Assembly (NCBI RefSeq): GCF_027925245.1
Contig: NZ_BSDP01000001.1
Span: forward strand, 3,038,001-3,102,000
DNA length: 64,000 nucleotides
Origin: Agromyces rhizosphaerae
Lineage (GTDB): Bacteria > Actinomycetota > Actinomycetes > Actinomycetales > Microbacteriaceae
Direction: 5' to 3'
In this document: positions 29,530 through 39,628 of the stretch, piece by piece
Layout of the letters: each line of letters opens with the position of its first letter
Position numbering within the stretch: the stretch's first letter is position 1
The notes under the pieces: model-generated
What the model was told of the DNA's origin: nothing
Seen by the model: the letters and a program-made list of their open reading frames with translations, nothing else
Database searches by the model: none
Program-made: the position numbers and the translations under genes

Positions 29530-30355
29530 CCGGCTGGGATCCCGCGGCGTGCCCGGACCGCCCTTCTTCCACCGCCGCGGCGACCTCGTCATCCGCGAGG
29601 CTCCCGCTGATCGCGTACCCGTCGCGGTCTTCGAGGGCCGGGTCCCCACACCTCGAGAGCGGAGGCAGATCCTCCGGGCGGGACTCGGACTGCACCTCGT
29701 CTCGGTTCCCCGCGAAGCCGCGGGACTGGAGTTCCTCCGCGACTTCCACGGCCTCACCAGCCTGGGCATCGTCGGCACGGGCCTCGACACCCGGCCGATC
29801 GCCGCCATCGGCTCGCTGCGCGAACTCGAGCTCACCGTGCCGGGAGCGCCCGAGACCGATCTGTCGTCGCTCCCGGACCTCGAGCGCTACTCGGGGCTCC
29901 TCCGAGGGTTCGAGACCGTGCTCGACGCCCCGGCGCTCGCCCGCGCATCGTTCTCGGAGACGTGGCGCGGCACCCTCCCGAAGCTCCCTCCCTCGCTCAC
30001 GTCGTTGACCCTGACCGGCGCCCGGAACGTGTCGTCCATCGCCGCGGACGGCCCGGGACCCTGCCTGTCGGAACTCGTGATCGAGGGTGCCCGACGCTTC
30101 GACCTCGGTTCGCTTCGCGGCATGTCCGACCTGCGGATCCTGTCGCTGGAGCGGATCGGGCTGATCCGGGGAGCTGCGACGCTCGCAGCACTGCCGATCC
30201 GCGAGCTGGGGATCGTCGACTGCCGCGGATTCGACGAGATCGATCCGCTGGCCCGGATCGCAGATGCCGAGGTCACGGTCGTCGGCCCCCTCGGAGGGGC
30301 GCTGCGCGCCGTCGCGGAGCGGAGCACCGCCCGCTGGAGCTTCTTCAGGTCATAG
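29519..30355 (+). CDS. Leucine-rich-repeat-like protein of unknown function
   Basis: A 278-residue protein without a signal peptide or membrane segment. From about residue 70 onward it shows irregular 20-25-residue units of LxxLxLxx type: LTSLGIVGTGLDTRPIAAIG, LRELELTV, LTSLTLTGARNVSSIAA, LSELVIEGARRFDLGSL, LRILSLERI and IRELGIVDC. This suggests a short solenoid. The GTG start at 29519 overlaps the SDR stop by 11 bp; GTG 29549 is an alternative. It is convergent with the acetyltransferase gene (6-bp overlap). No function can be assigned. Codon use appears slightly less GC-extreme than in its neighbours, which fits a recent arrival but is not proof. Confidence 0.7.
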   Translation: MPSDRLGSRGVPGPPFFHRRGDLVIREAPADRVPVAVFEGRVPTPRERRQILRAGLGLHLVSVPREAAGLEFLRDFHGLTSLGIVGTGLDTRPIAAIGSLRELELTVPGAPETDLSSLPDLERYSGLLRGFETVLDAPALARASFSETWRGTLPKLPPSLTSLTLTGARNVSSIAADGPGPCLSELVIEGARRFDLGSLRGMSDLRILSLERIGLIRGAATLAALPIRELGIVDCRGFDEIDPLARIADAEVTVVGPLGGALRAVAERSTARWSFFRS

Positions 30356-31420
30356 CGTCTCCGACGGGACCCCGCCGTCGACCCGACGCTGCCACGCCGC
30401 CGAGTACGCGGCCGTCCGGAACCCGAGCGCGACGTTGATGGCGAGCATGTGCGCGTTCTCGTCGGCGTTCCAGGTGTAGACGCGCGTCCGGTCCGGCGCG
30501 GCCTCGGCCAGCGCGCGATGGTTCGCCTGCTTGACCCGCAGGCCGAGGCCTCGGCCGCGGTGCGCGGCGACCACGAGCGTGTCTCCCTGGTAGGCGCAGG
30601 ACTTGTCGTGCGGCAGCTCGAGCTCGGTGTACCCGGCGACCGTGCCGTCCTCGGCCACCGCGGCCGCGACCAGCAGCCCGTCGCCGCTCTCGGCGCGCTG
30701 CCCCTCGAAGGTGCGCACCCGGTCGGCATCCCAGTGCTCGGGGTCGATCGTGAGGTCCGCTGCCGGCACGTCGAGCGCCATGCGGGTCTTCGCCGCGGCG
30801 TACGCGTCGACGAGCTCGTCGGGCGCGTGCGCCGACCACGTGACCAGGCGGTACCCCGGGGCGGGCTCCGGTTCCGGCACGTCGCCGGCCCCGACGTCGA
30901 GCACGCTCATGCGCTCGACCTGCCCGAGCGCATAGCCGTGGCGGGTGAAGAAGGCCGCGCGCGGGTCGGCGGCGGGCACGACCGCGTCGCCGACGGATGC
31001 CGCGAGGCGCGGGCCGTCCACCTCGAGCGTGGCGGCGGGGTGGTCGCTCCAGCTGATGAGCACCCGGCGGCCCGCATCCAGCGCGATCCGCTCGCACTCG
31101 GCGAGCAGCCACGACCCGATGCCGAGGCGTCGCCGCGCCGCCGGCACGACGCCGTACAGGATCGCGGTCTCGGCGTCCTCGCCCGGCTCCCACTCCACCA
31201 CGGCGGCGCCGATGGCGTCGTCGCCGTCGAGGGCGAGCAGCGGCACGCGCCGCACGTACTCCGACCGGTAGCGCGGAAGCGCGGTGCGCGCGTCCGTGGT
31301 GAGGTCGTCGTTGCCCCAGAGCCCCGTCTCGACCTCGCGCATGAGGTCCACGTACCGCTCGAAGCGGCGTGCGCCGGCAGTGCCCAGGCGTTCGGGCACG
31401 TGCACCCGTTCGATGCGCAT
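30350..31420 (-). CDS. Tandem GNAT acetyltransferase
   Basis: A 356-residue protein with two GNAT folds. The N-terminal one (about residues 1-170) has an acetyl-CoA loop at RRRLGIGSWLL. The C-terminal one (about residues 190-345) has RGRGLGLRVKQANHRAL followed by NADENAHMLAINVALGF, the canonical end of the fold. Two-domain GNATs include mycothiol synthase and various antibiotic- or amine-modifying enzymes; nothing here fixes the substrate. A -10-like TAGGCT lies on this strand at 31467-31462, giving a leader of about 40 nt with a G-rich ribosome site. Confidence 0.85.
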   Translation of the reverse strand: MRIERVHVPERLGTAGARRFERYVDLMREVETGLWGNDDLTTDARTALPRYRSEYVRRVPLLALDGDDAIGAAVVEWEPGEDAETAILYGVVPAARRRLGIGSWLLAECERIALDAGRRVLISWSDHPAATLEVDGPRLAASVGDAVVPAADPRAAFFTRHGYALGQVERMSVLDVGAGDVPEPEPAPGYRLVTWSAHAPDELVDAYAAAKTRMALDVPAADLTIDPEHWDADRVRTFEGQRAESGDGLLVAAAVAEDGTVAGYTELELPHDKSCAYQGDTLVVAAHRGRGLGLRVKQANHRALAEAAPDRTRVYTWNADENAHMLAINVALGFRTAAYSAAWQRRVDGGVPSETL

Positions 31421-31498
31421 CGTCGCGCCCCCCGATCCGCCGCGCGAGTGCGCAGCCGACGAGCCTACCGCCTGCGCGGATCGCGGGGAAGAGTCCGG

Positions 31499-31504
31499 TA
31501 CCGT
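31499..31504 (+). promoter_or_regulatory. Possible -10 for smc
   Basis: TACCGT about 55 nt before the smc GTG; no clear -35. The intergenic stretch 31421-31559 is divergent between the acetyltransferase and smc and holds nothing else recognisable. Confidence 0.3.
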
Positions 31505-31559
31505 AGTCGCGGGCGATCCGCGGGCCGGTCGGGTCGCCGTTCGTCAACGGGGGAACCAC

Positions 31560-34500
31560 GTGTACCTGAAGAGCCTGACCCTCAAGGGGTTCAAGTCCTT
31601 CGCACAGCCCACCGTCTTCGCGTTCGAGCCGGGCGTCACGTGCGTCGTCGGCCCGAACGGCTCCGGCAAGTCGAACGTGGTCGACGCCCTCGCCTGGGTC
31701 ATGGGCGAGCAGGGCGCCAAGACCCTCCGCGGCGGCAAGATGGAGGACGTCATCTTCGCCGGCACCTCGAGCCGCGGGCCGCTCGGGCGCGCCGAGGTGG
31801 CCCTCACCATCGACAACACCGACGGCGCGCTGCCGATCGAGTACACCGAGGTGCAGATCAGCCGCACGCTCTTCCGCAACGGCACGAGCGAGTACGCCAT
31901 CAACGGCGAGGCGTGCCGCCTGCTCGACGTGCAGGAGCTCCTCAGCGACTCGGGCCTCGGCCGGGAGATGCACGTCATCGTCGGCCAGGGCCAGCTCGAC
32001 AACGTGCTGCACGCGAGCGCCGACGACCGCCGCGGCTTCATCGAGGAGGCCGCGGGCATCCTGAAGCACCGTCGGCGCAAGGAGAAGACGCTCCGCAAGC
32101 TCGACGCGATGGAGACCAACCTCACCCGCCTCTCCGACCTCGCGGGCGAGATCCGCCGGCAGCTGAAGCCGCTCGGGCGCCAGGCCGAGGTCGCGCGCCA
32201 GGCGCAGTCGATCGCGGCGGTCGTGCGCGATGCGCGTGCCCGGCTGCTCGCCGACGAGGTCGTGGGCCTGCGCCGCACGCTCGACGCGCACTCCCGAACG
32301 GAGGCCGAGCGGCACTCGGAGCGCCTCGTGCTGCAGGACCAGCTCGAGCAGCGCCAGGCCCGCGTCGCGCGCCTCGAGCAGGCGCAGCAGTCGGTCGCGG
32401 TCGACGACGCCAGGCGCGTGGAGTTCGGCCTCGAACAGGCGCAGGAGCGCCTGCGCGGACTGCACACCCTCGCGAACCAGCGGCTCGCGCTGCTCGGTCG
32501 CGATGCCGACGAGCCGGATGCGGCACCCACCGTCTCGCAGTCGGCCATCGACGAGGCCCGAGCCGAGCTCGAACGCGTCCAGGAGGCCGTGGCGAGCGCC
32601 GTGGCGGGGCTCGAGCAGGCACAGCAGGCGACGGTCGCCGCACGCCGGGCCCTCGACGCCACCGACGAGGACGTCGCCGCGCAGAGCGCCGCGGTGTCGC
32701 GCTACGACCTCGAGCTCGCGGCCCTCTCCGGTCGCGCCGACACGGCCGCCTCCCGCCTCGCGACCGTGCGCGGCGAGGTGCTGCGACAGGAGAACGCGCT
32801 CGCTGCGGCGTCCGACCGTGCGACCGCAGCGGCGAACGCCCTCGCCGAGCTCGAGTCCACCGCCTCGCTCAGCCAGGACGGCGAGACCGACCTCGACGAG
32901 GCGTACGAGCTCGCGCAGGCCGCCGTGTTCGAGGCGGAGGGCGAGATCGAGCGCATCCGCGAGGCGCTGCACGAGCGCGAGCGAGAGCGCGACGCGCTGA
33001 CCGCGAAGGTCGGCGCGCTGTCGCTGGCGCTCGACCAGCGCGACGGCTCGGCCGCGCTCGTCGCCGCGGGCCGCGCCGGCGTGCGCGGGCTCCTCGCCGA
33101 GCACGTCCAGGTGCAGCCGGGCTTCGAGGCGGCGATCGCCGCGGCGCTCGGCACGCTCACCGACGCGGTGCTCGTCGACGACCGCGACGCGGCGCTCGAC
33201 GCGCTGGCGCACGCGCGGGCGCACGATCTCGGCCGCGTCGAGCTCGCGATCGCGGAGACCGCGTCCGAGGCGGCACCGATCGACGCCGACGGGCTCACGC
33301 CCGCGGCATCCGTCGTCACCGCCCCCCAGGGGGTCGCCGCGCTGCTCGCCCGCACCGTCATCGCCGACGACGTGGCGGCCGCGCGCGCCGCGGCGGGTGC
33401 GCTCGACGCCGACGACGTGACCGTCGTCACGCGTGACGGCGACGTGCTCGGCCGCTACGTGATCCGCGGCGGCTCCGGCGAGGGGCGCAGCCGCATCGAG
33501 CTCATCGCCGAGCGCGACGCCGCCGACGCGCGGCTCGGCGAGGTGCGCTCCGAGCTCGAGACGCGGAGGTTCGAGCTCGCCGAGCAGCGCACGGCGCACC
33601 AGGCCGCGAAGCAGCAGTCCGCGCAGGCGCTCACCGCGCTGCGCGAGTACGACGCGCAGCTCGCCGCGCAGACCGAGCAGCTCAACCGCGCCCGGGTCAC
33701 CGCCGACGCGGCGACCGCCGAGACCGAGCGCCTCGCGGAGTCGGCGCGCACGGCCGCGGAGCGCGTGGCCGAGGCCGAGACGGCGTCGGCCGAGGCGAAG
33801 GCGGCGCTCGAGCAGGCCCGCGCGACGCCGCGGCCGGTGCTCGACCTCACGGCGCGGGACGCGGGCGCCGCCGCGCTCGAGACGGCGCGCGAGGGAGAGG
33901 TCGAGGCCCGCCTGGCGCTCGAGACCGCGCGCGAGCGCGTGCGCAGCGAGCAGGCGCGCATCGCCTCGCTCGAGCGTCGGCGCGAGGCCGAGCGGCGCGC
34001 GGCCGAGGAGGCGGCCCGCCGGGCGGTCATCCGACGCCGCCAGTTCGATGCGGCGCGCAGGGTCGCCGACGCGCTGCCCGCGGTGCTCTCGTCGGTCGAC
34101 GCGTCCGTCTCGGAGGCGCGCATCCGCCTCGCGCGGGCCGAGGACGAGCGGCGGGGCCAGAACGAGGAGCTCAACGCCCTGCGCCGCGACGAGGCGGGCG
34201 TGCGCGAGCGCCTGCACTCGATCACCGAGGACGTGCACGGCCTCGAGCTGCAGATCTACGAGAAGAAGCTGCACGTCTCGTCGCTGCTCGAGCGCGCGCA
34301 GTCCGAGCTCGGCCTGGCCGAGGACGTGCTGGTCGACGAGTACGGGCCCGACCAGCCCGTGCCGAGCGACGAGGAGGACGGCGAGGACGCCCCGTTCGAC
34401 CGCGCCGTGCAGCAGCGCCGGCTGAAGGGCGCCGAGCGCATGCTCGCCCAGCTCGGCCGGGTGAACCCCCTCGCGCTCGAGGAGTTCGCCGCGCTCGAGC

Positions 34501-35063
34501 AGCGGCACGCGTTCCTCACCGAGCAGCTCGCCGACCTGACGAAGACGCGGGGCGACCTCATCACGATCATCGAGGAGATCGACCGCAAGATGGTCTCGAT
34601 CTTCGAGGCCGCGTTCGAGGACACCCGGGCGGCGTTCGGCGAGGTCTTCCCGGTGCTCTTCCCGGGCGGCACCGGCAGCATCTCGCTGACCGACCCCGAC
34701 GACCTGCTCGCGAGCGGCATCGAGGTCTCCGTGAAGCCCGCGGGCAAGAAGATCGAGCGGCTCTCGCTGCTCTCCGGCGGCGAGCGCTCGCTCGCCGCGG
34801 TGGCGCTGCTGATCGCGATCTTCAAGGCGCGCCCCAGCCCGTTCTACATCCTCGACGAGGTCGAGGCGGCGCTCGACGACGCCAACCTCGGTCGCCTGCT
34901 CACGGTCATCGAGGAGCTGCGAGACGACAGCCAGCTCATCGTCATCACGCACCAGAAGCGCACCATGGAGATCGCCGACGCGCTCTACGGCGTCTCGATG
35001 CGGCAGGACGGCGTCTCGGCCGTCGTCGGCCAGCGCGTGCGCGAGGAGCGCGCGAGCGCCTGA
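31560..35063 (+). CDS. smc: Chromosome segregation ATPase SMC
   Basis: A 1167-residue condensin subunit. The N-terminal head has Walker A GPNGSGKSN (about residues 32-40). Coiled coil follows (about 170-500), a hinge domain (about 505-660, from VRGLLAEHV), the returning coiled coil (about 670-1000) and the C-terminal head with ABC signature LSGGERSL and Walker B YILDEVEAALDD (about residues 1095-1106). GTG 31560 is chosen because it gives the conserved start YLKSLTLKGFKSFA and has GGGGGA upstream. It acts with ScpA/ScpB, not encoded here, to organise the chromosome. Confidence 0.97.
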   Translation: MYLKSLTLKGFKSFAQPTVFAFEPGVTCVVGPNGSGKSNVVDALAWVMGEQGAKTLRGGKMEDVIFAGTSSRGPLGRAEVALTIDNTDGALPIEYTEVQISRTLFRNGTSEYAINGEACRLLDVQELLSDSGLGREMHVIVGQGQLDNVLHASADDRRGFIEEAAGILKHRRRKEKTLRKLDAMETNLTRLSDLAGEIRRQLKPLGRQAEVARQAQSIAAVVRDARARLLADEVVGLRRTLDAHSRTEAERHSERLVLQDQLEQRQARVARLEQAQQSVAVDDARRVEFGLEQAQERLRGLHTLANQRLALLGRDADEPDAAPTVSQSAIDEARAELERVQEAVASAVAGLEQAQQATVAARRALDATDEDVAAQSAAVSRYDLELAALSGRADTAASRLATVRGEVLRQENALAAASDRATAAANALAELESTASLSQDGETDLDEAYELAQAAVFEAEGEIERIREALHERERERDALTAKVGALSLALDQRDGSAALVAAGRAGVRGLLAEHVQVQPGFEAAIAAALGTLTDAVLVDDRDAALDALAHARAHDLGRVELAIAETASEAAPIDADGLTPAASVVTAPQGVAALLARTVIADDVAAARAAAGALDADDVTVVTRDGDVLGRYVIRGGSGEGRSRIELIAERDAADARLGEVRSELETRRFELAEQRTAHQAAKQQSAQALTALREYDAQLAAQTEQLNRARVTADAATAETERLAESARTAAERVAEAETASAEAKAALEQARATPRPVLDLTARDAGAAALETAREGEVEARLALETARERVRSEQARIASLERRREAERRAAEEAARRAVIRRRQFDAARRVADALPAVLSSVDASVSEARIRLARAEDERRGQNEELNALRRDEAGVRERLHSITEDVHGLELQIYEKKLHVSSLLERAQSELGLAEDVLVDEYGPDQPVPSDEEDGEDAPFDRAVQQRRLKGAERMLAQLGRVNPLALEEFAALEQRHAFLTEQLADLTKTRGDLITIIEEIDRKMVSIFEAAFEDTRAAFGEVFPVLFPGGTGSISLTDPDDLLASGIEVSVKPAGKKIERLSLLSGGERSLAAVALLIAIFKARPSPFYILDEVEAALDDANLGRLLTVIEELRDDSQLIVITHQKRTMEIADALYGVSMRQDGVSAVVGQRVREERASA

Positions 35064-35081
35064 GCGACGCTCGGGAGACCG

Positions 35082-35087
35082 TAGGCT
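35082..35087 (+). promoter_or_regulatory. -10 element, near-leaderless ftsY
   Basis: TAGGCT, 7 nt before the ftsY ATG at 35095; no ribosome site in the gap. Confidence 0.5.
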
Positions 35088-35094
35088 GGTCGCC

Positions 35095-35973
35095 ATGGCA
35101 GAACGCGCATCCTGGTCGCTCGGCGCACGTCTCCGGAACGTCTTCCAGGCGAGGGTCATCGACGAGGACACGTGGGACGACCTCGAGACGGCGCTCATCA
35201 CGGCCGACTTCGGCCCCGACCTGACCGAGGAGATCGTCGAGCACCTCCAGGGCGAGGTCGAGCGGTTCCGCACGACCGACCCGCGGGACGTGCAGCGGAT
35301 GCTCCGCGAGGTCATCGAGGAGCGCCTGTCGAAGTACGACCCGACGCTGCGCCTCAGCGAGCGCCCCGCCGTCGTGCTCGTCGTCGGCGTGAACGGCGTG
35401 GGCAAGACCACGACGATCGGCAAGTTCGCCCGGTTCCTCGCCACCTACGGGCGGAGCGTGGTCGTCGGCGCCGCCGACACCTTCCGCGCCGCCGCGGTCG
35501 ACCAGCTCGCGACCTGGGCCGAGCGCGCCGGCGCCGAGGTCGTGCGACCCGAGCGCGAGGGGCAGGACCCGGCGGCGGTCGCGTTCCAGACCGTCGAGCG
35601 TGCGAAGCGCGACGGCATCGAGATCGTGCTGATCGACACCGCCGGGCGCCTGCAGACCAAGGGCGGGCTCATGGACGAGCTCGCGAAGGTGCGCCGGGTG
35701 GTCGAGAAGCAGGCCCCGGTCGCCGAGGTGCTGCTGGTGCTGGACGCGACCACCGGCCAGAACGGGCTCGCCCAGGCGCAGGCGTTCATCGAGCACGCGG
35801 GCGTCACCGGCCTCGTGATCACCAAGCTCGACGGCTCGGCGAAGGGCGGATTCGTGCTGAACGTGCAGGACCGCACGGGGCTGCCGATCAAGCTCATCGG
35901 CCAGGGCGAGGGCATCAACGACCTCACCGGTTTCACCCCGCACGTCTTCGCGCAGAACCTCATCGGGGAGTAG
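35095..35973 (+). CDS. ftsY: Signal recognition particle receptor FtsY
   Basis: A 292-residue SRP GTPase. An N domain (about residues 1-80) is followed by the G domain with P-loop GVNGVGKTTT, DTFRAAAVDQL, DTAGRLQTK and TKLDGSAKGG. It lacks the long acidic N-terminal A domain of E. coli FtsY, as is common among Gram-positives. It docks the SRP-ribosome complex to the SecYEG translocon; ffh, its partner, lies 560 bp downstream. Confidence 0.97.
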   Translation: MAERASWSLGARLRNVFQARVIDEDTWDDLETALITADFGPDLTEEIVEHLQGEVERFRTTDPRDVQRMLREVIEERLSKYDPTLRLSERPAVVLVVGVNGVGKTTTIGKFARFLATYGRSVVVGAADTFRAAAVDQLATWAERAGAEVVRPEREGQDPAAVAFQTVERAKRDGIEIVLIDTAGRLQTKGGLMDELAKVRRVVEKQAPVAEVLLVLDATTGQNGLAQAQAFIEHAGVTGLVITKLDGSAKGGFVLNVQDRTGLPIKLIGQGEGINDLTGFTPHVFAQNLIGE

Positions 35974-35993
35974 CGTCGGAACGAGGGGGTGCG

Positions 35994-36488
35994 ATGTCCA
36001 TCGAGCACGAGTACTTCGGCGTCGTCGGCGGTGACGGCGGGTCCTACTGGTCCGAGGTCGTCGACTGCGGCGACCAGTCGGTCGAGGTCGTGCTCCAGGC
36101 CGACGGCGACGAGCTCTCCGAGGAGTCGCTCGACGTCGCGGCCGGCATGGTGAGCGGCATCGAGGACCTCGACGCCGACGTGCGCGAGGCGTTCGTCGCC
36201 GAGCTGGCGCGGCCGTCGACGCCGACCGCGCAGTTCCTCGCCGACGTGCAGGAGGCGCTCGAGCCCGAGGACATCGAGGACGCGATCGCCCGCGAGTCGG
36301 GCGACCGCGAGATCGACATCCTGCGCTCGCTCGTGCTGGAGCGGGTCGAGTTCCGGCCGGCGAACGGCGGCGAGGACGAGGCGTTCGCGGTGTTCGAGTA
36401 CTCGTTCGCCGCCGACGAGTCCGACGCGCGCCTCATCGCCTCCGTGGACCGCGACTCCGACGTCGTGGACGTGCAGTACGAGGGCTGA
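35994..36488 (+). CDS. DUF2004-like protein
   Basis: A 164-residue acidic soluble protein with no signal peptide or membrane segment. It begins MSIEHEYFGV and has a first beta-rich part (WSEVVDCGDQSVEVVLQADG) and a second (VERVEFRP-like segment LERVEFRP, about residues 114-121). This pattern resembles DUF2004 proteins, which occur near ftsY and ffh in related genomes. A GAGGGGG ribosome site precedes the ATG. Function is unknown; the ftsY-ffh position may be incidental. Confidence 0.7.
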   Translation: MSIEHEYFGVVGGDGGSYWSEVVDCGDQSVEVVLQADGDELSEESLDVAAGMVSGIEDLDADVREAFVAELARPSTPTAQFLADVQEALEPEDIEDAIARESGDREIDILRSLVLERVEFRPANGGEDEAFAVFEYSFAADESDARLIASVDRDSDVVDVQYEG

Positions 36489-36520
36489 CCCCGGGGCGCG
36501 GGGCGGGCGGATGCCTCGCG

Positions 36521-36526
36521 TAGACT
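36521..36526 (+). promoter_or_regulatory. -10 element for ffh
   Basis: TAGACT, 10 nt before the ffh ATG, implying a messenger with only a few untranslated bases. Confidence 0.5.
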
Positions 36527-36536
36527 TGCAGCCACC

Positions 36537-38114
36537 ATGGCTACCTTCGGAACCCTGTCCGACCGTCTTGCCGAGACGTTCAAGAACCTCCGCACCAAGG
36601 GCAAGCTGTCCGCGTCCGACGTCGACGGCACCGTCCGCGAGATCCGGCGCGCCCTGCTCGAGGCCGACGTGGCGCTGCCCGTCGTCAAGGAGTTCACCCA
36701 GACGGTGCGCGAGCGCGCGCTCGGCGACGAGGTCAGCCGCGCGCTGAACCCCGCCCAGCAGGTCGTGCAGATCGTCAACGAGGAGCTCGTCGGCATCCTC
36801 GGCGGCCAGCAGCGGCGCCTGGAGTTCGCGAAGACCCCGCCGACCGTCATCATGCTCGCCGGCCTCCAGGGCGCCGGAAAGACCACCCTCGCGGGCAAGC
36901 TCGCGAAGTGGCTCAAGAAGGACGGCCACACCCCGATGCTCGTGGCCGCCGACCTCCAGCGGCCGAACGCCGTGAACCAGCTCCAGGTCGTCGGCGAGCA
37001 GGCCGGCGTCACGGTCTACGCGCCCGAGCCGGGCAACGGCGTCGGCGACCCGGTCAAGGTCGCGAAGGACGCCGTGGCGCAGGCCACCCGCGCCCAGCAC
37101 GACACCGTCATCATCGACACCGCGGGTCGCCTCGGCGTCGACGCGGAGCTCATGAAGCAGGCCGCGAACATCCGGAAGGCGACGAACCCCGACGAGGTGC
37201 TGTTCGTCATCGACGCGATGATCGGCCAGGACGCGGTCGCGACCGCGAAGGCGTTCCAGGAGGGCGTCGACTTCACGGGCGTGGTGTTGTCGAAGCTCGA
37301 CGGCGACGCGCGCGGCGGTGCCGCGCTCTCCGTGGCATCCGTCACGGGCCGCCCCATCATCTTCGCGTCCACGGGCGAGGGGCTCGACGACTTCGAGCCG
37401 TTCCACCCCGACCGCATGGCGAGCCGCATCCTCGACCTCGGCGACATCCTCACCCTCATCGAGCAGGCCCAGCAGGCCTTCGACGAGGAGGAGGCGGCGA
37501 AGGTCGCCGAGAAGATCGCGAGCGAGCAGTTCACGCTCGACGACTTCCTGAAGCAGATGCAGCAGCTGCGCGGCGCTGGCAACATCAAGAAGATGATGGG
37601 CATGCTGCCCGGCATGGGCTCGATGAAGCAGCAGCTCGACGACTTCGACGAGCGCGAGATCGTGCACACCGAGGCCATCATCCAGTCCATGACGCCGGCC
37701 GAGCGCACCAACCCGAAGCTGCTGAACGGCTCGCGGCGCCTCCGCATCGCGAAGGGCTCGGGCATGACCGTCACCGACGTGAACCAGCTCGTGCAGCGCT
37801 TCGAGCAGGCCGCGAAGATGATGAAGACCGTCGCGCGCGGCGGCACGCCGCAGATCCCCGGCATGGGGCCCATGCCGGGCGGCGGCGGCCACGGCCAGGG
37901 CAAGCGCAAGAAGGGCGGCAAGAAGCCGCAGGGCTCGCGCTCGGGCAACCCGGCCAAGCGCGCCGCCGAGAACGCCGCGCTGGCGGAGGGCCGCTCGGTC
38001 GCCCCGTCGGGTGCGGCCGCGGGCTCGGGCTTCGGCCTCGGCGGCGGTGGAGCGAAGGGTGCGCCGTCGGAGGAGGAGCTGCAGGCCCTGCAGAAGTTCC
38101 TCGGCCGCGGCTGA
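36537..38114 (+). CDS. ffh: Signal recognition particle GTPase Ffh
   Basis: A 525-residue protein that binds signal sequences and 4.5S RNA. The N domain is followed by the G domain with [32 protein letters not shown] and the C-terminal M domain rich in Met ([24 protein letters not shown]-binding SGM-like segment in [16 protein letters not shown]). An unusually long Gly/Lys/Ala-rich tail (about residues 440-525) extends beyond the M domain, as in other high-GC actinobacteria. Confidence 0.98.
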   Translation: MATFGTLSDRLAETFKNLRTKGKLSASDVDGTVREIRRALLEADVALPVVKEFTQTVRERALGDEVSRALNPAQQVVQIVNEELVGILGGQQRRLEFAKTPPTVIMLAGLQGAGKTTLAGKLAKWLKKDGHTPMLVAADLQRPNAVNQLQVVGEQAGVTVYAPEPGNGVGDPVKVAKDAVAQATRAQHDTVIIDTAGRLGVDAELMKQAANIRKATNPDEVLFVIDAMIGQDAVATAKAFQEGVDFTGVVLSKLDGDARGGAALSVASVTGRPIIFASTGEGLDDFEPFHPDRMASRILDLGDILTLIEQAQQAFDEEEAAKVAEKIASEQFTLDDFLKQMQQLRGAGNIKKMMGMLPGMGSMKQQLDDFDEREIVHTEAIIQSMTPAERTNPKLLNGSRRLRIAKGSGMTVTDVNQLVQRFEQAAKMMKTVARGGTPQIPGMGPMPGGGGHGQGKRKKGGKKPQGSRSGNPAKRAAENAALAEGRSVAPSGAAAGSGFGLGGGGAKGAPSEEELQALQKFLGRG

Positions 38115-38132
38115 CCCGCGACCGGATGACGC

Positions 38133-38154
38133 GGCCGGGCCACCGGCCTAGGGT
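38133..38154 (+). promoter_or_regulatory. Palindrome abutting a -10 upstream of the beta-glucosidase gene
   Basis: GGCCGG (38133-38138), a 4-nt spacer, CCGGCC (38143-38148), directly followed by TAGGGT (38149-38154), a fair -10 with about 40 nt to the start codon. The palindrome could be an operator in the spacer region or the end of the ffh transcript. Confidence 0.35.
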
Positions 38155-38194
38155 GGGCTCCGGGGGAGTCGCTCGCAACGAGGGGGGGCATCAG

Positions 38195-39628
38195 ATGACC
38201 ATGCAGAGCGCCGACTACCGCGACAGCGGACTCGACTTCGGCCGCGACTTCGTGTTCGGCTCGGCGACGGCGTCGTACCAGATCGAGGGCGCGGTGGCCG
38301 AGGACGGCCGCGGGCCGTCGATCTGGGACACGTTCAGTCACACTCCGGGCAAGGTCTGGAACGGCGACACCGGCGACGTCGCCTGCGACCACTACCACCG
38401 GGTCGAGGAGGACCTCGACCTGATGCAGCGGCTCGGCCTCGAGTCGTACCGGTTCTCGATCGCCTGGCCGCGCATCCAGCCGACGGGCACGGGCGAGGCG
38501 AACGAGGCGGGCCTGGCGTTCTACGACCGGCTCGTGGACGGGCTGCTCGCCCGCGGCATCCGCCCGATCGCGACCCTCTACCACTGGGACCTGCCGCAGG
38601 CCCTCGAGGACGCCGGCGGCTGGACGAGCCGAGACACCTCGTTCGCCTTCGCCGAGTACGCGCGCATCGTCGGCGAGCGGCTCGGCGACCGGGTGTCCGT
38701 GTGGACCACGCTGAACGAGCCGTGGTGCTCGGCGTACCTGGGCTACGGTTCGGGCGCGCACGCACCGGGGCACACCGACGGCGCGGAGGCGCTCGCGGCG
38801 GTGCACCACCTGAACCTCGCGCACGGCCTGGCCGTGCGGGCCCTCCGGGAGGTCGTGACGAACGACCCGGAGTTCTCGATCACGCTGAACCTGCACGTCG
38901 TGCGACCCGACGGCCCGACCGGGGCCGAGGCGGCCCGGCGCATCGAGGGCCTCGCGAACCGGGTGTTCCTCGACCCGATGCTGCGCGGCACCTACCCGGC
39001 CGACGTGATGGAGGACACGGCCGCGGTGACGGACTGGTCGTTCGTGCACGACGGCGACCTCGAGCTCATCCACCAGCCCGTCGACCTCATCGGCGTGAAC
39101 TACTACTCGACCGTCACCGTGCGCATGTGGGACGGCAGCGGCGAGAAGGTCGTCGCCGACGGCCACAAGGACATGGGCGGCACCGCCTGGCCCGGTGCGG
39201 ACGGGGTCGAGTTCCTCCAGCAGCCCGGCCCGTACACGGCGATGGGCTGGAACATCGACCCGTCGGGCCTCGAGGACCTGCTGGTCTCGCTGCACGAGCA
39301 GTTCCCGGACACCCCGCTCATGGTCACCGAGAACGGCGCGGCGTTCGACGACGAGGTCGTCGACGGCGGCGACGGACCGCGCGTGCACGACGCCGAACGC
39401 ATCGACTACCTGCGCCGGCACTTCACGGCGGCGCATCGCGCCATGGCCCGCGGGGTCGACCTGCGCGGCTACCAGGTGTGGTCGCTCATGGACAACTTCG
39501 AGTGGGGATACGGCTACTCCAAGCGCTTCGGCATCGTGCGCGTCGACTACGAGACGCTCGAGCGCATCCCCAAGGACAGCGCGCTCTGGTACGCCGAGCT
39601 CATCCGCACGCGCCGCATCCCCGGCTGA
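38195..39628 (+). CDS. Glycoside hydrolase family 1 beta-glucosidase
   Basis: A 477-residue GH1 enzyme hydrolysing terminal beta-glucosides. The acid/base Glu is in TTLNEPW (about residues 169-175) and the nucleophile Glu in VTENGAAF (about residues 377-384); the N-terminal [14 protein letters not shown] and C-terminal [18 protein letters not shown] are GH1 hallmarks. No signal peptide, so intracellular. A strong AGGGGGGG ribosome site lies 6 nt before ATG 38195; a second ATG follows two codons later. No sugar transporter or LacI regulator is adjacent, which is unusual for a catabolic glycosidase. Confidence 0.96.
   Translation: MTMQSADYRDSGLDFGRDFVFGSATASYQIEGAVAEDGRGPSIWDTFSHTPGKVWNGDTGDVACDHYHRVEEDLDLMQRLGLESYRFSIAWPRIQPTGTGEANEAGLAFYDRLVDGLLARGIRPIATLYHWDLPQALEDAGGWTSRDTSFAFAEYARIVGERLGDRVSVWTTLNEPWCSAYLGYGSGAHAPGHTDGAEALAAVHHLNLAHGLAVRALREVVTNDPEFSITLNLHVVRPDGPTGAEAARRIEGLANRVFLDPMLRGTYPADVMEDTAAVTDWSFVHDGDLELIHQPVDLIGVNYYSTVTVRMWDGSGEKVVADGHKDMGGTAWPGADGVEFLQQPGPYTAMGWNIDPSGLEDLLVSLHEQFPDTPLMVTENGAAFDDEVVDGGDGPRVHDAERIDYLRRHFTAAHRAMARGVDLRGYQVWSLMDNFEWGYGYSKRFGIVRVDYETLERIPKDSALWYAELIRTRRIPG

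Noticed and set aside
29519..30355. LRR-like gene considered as a toxin-immunity protein
   Set aside because: No toxin gene, polymorphic-toxin remnant or secretion gene lies nearby; the solenoid pattern alone does not support the call.
30345..35444. A 1699-codon minus-strand frame opposite smc and across the GNAT gene
   Set aside because: It mirrors the smc codons on the other strand; smc and ftsY account for the DNA, and the frame has no recognisable domain.
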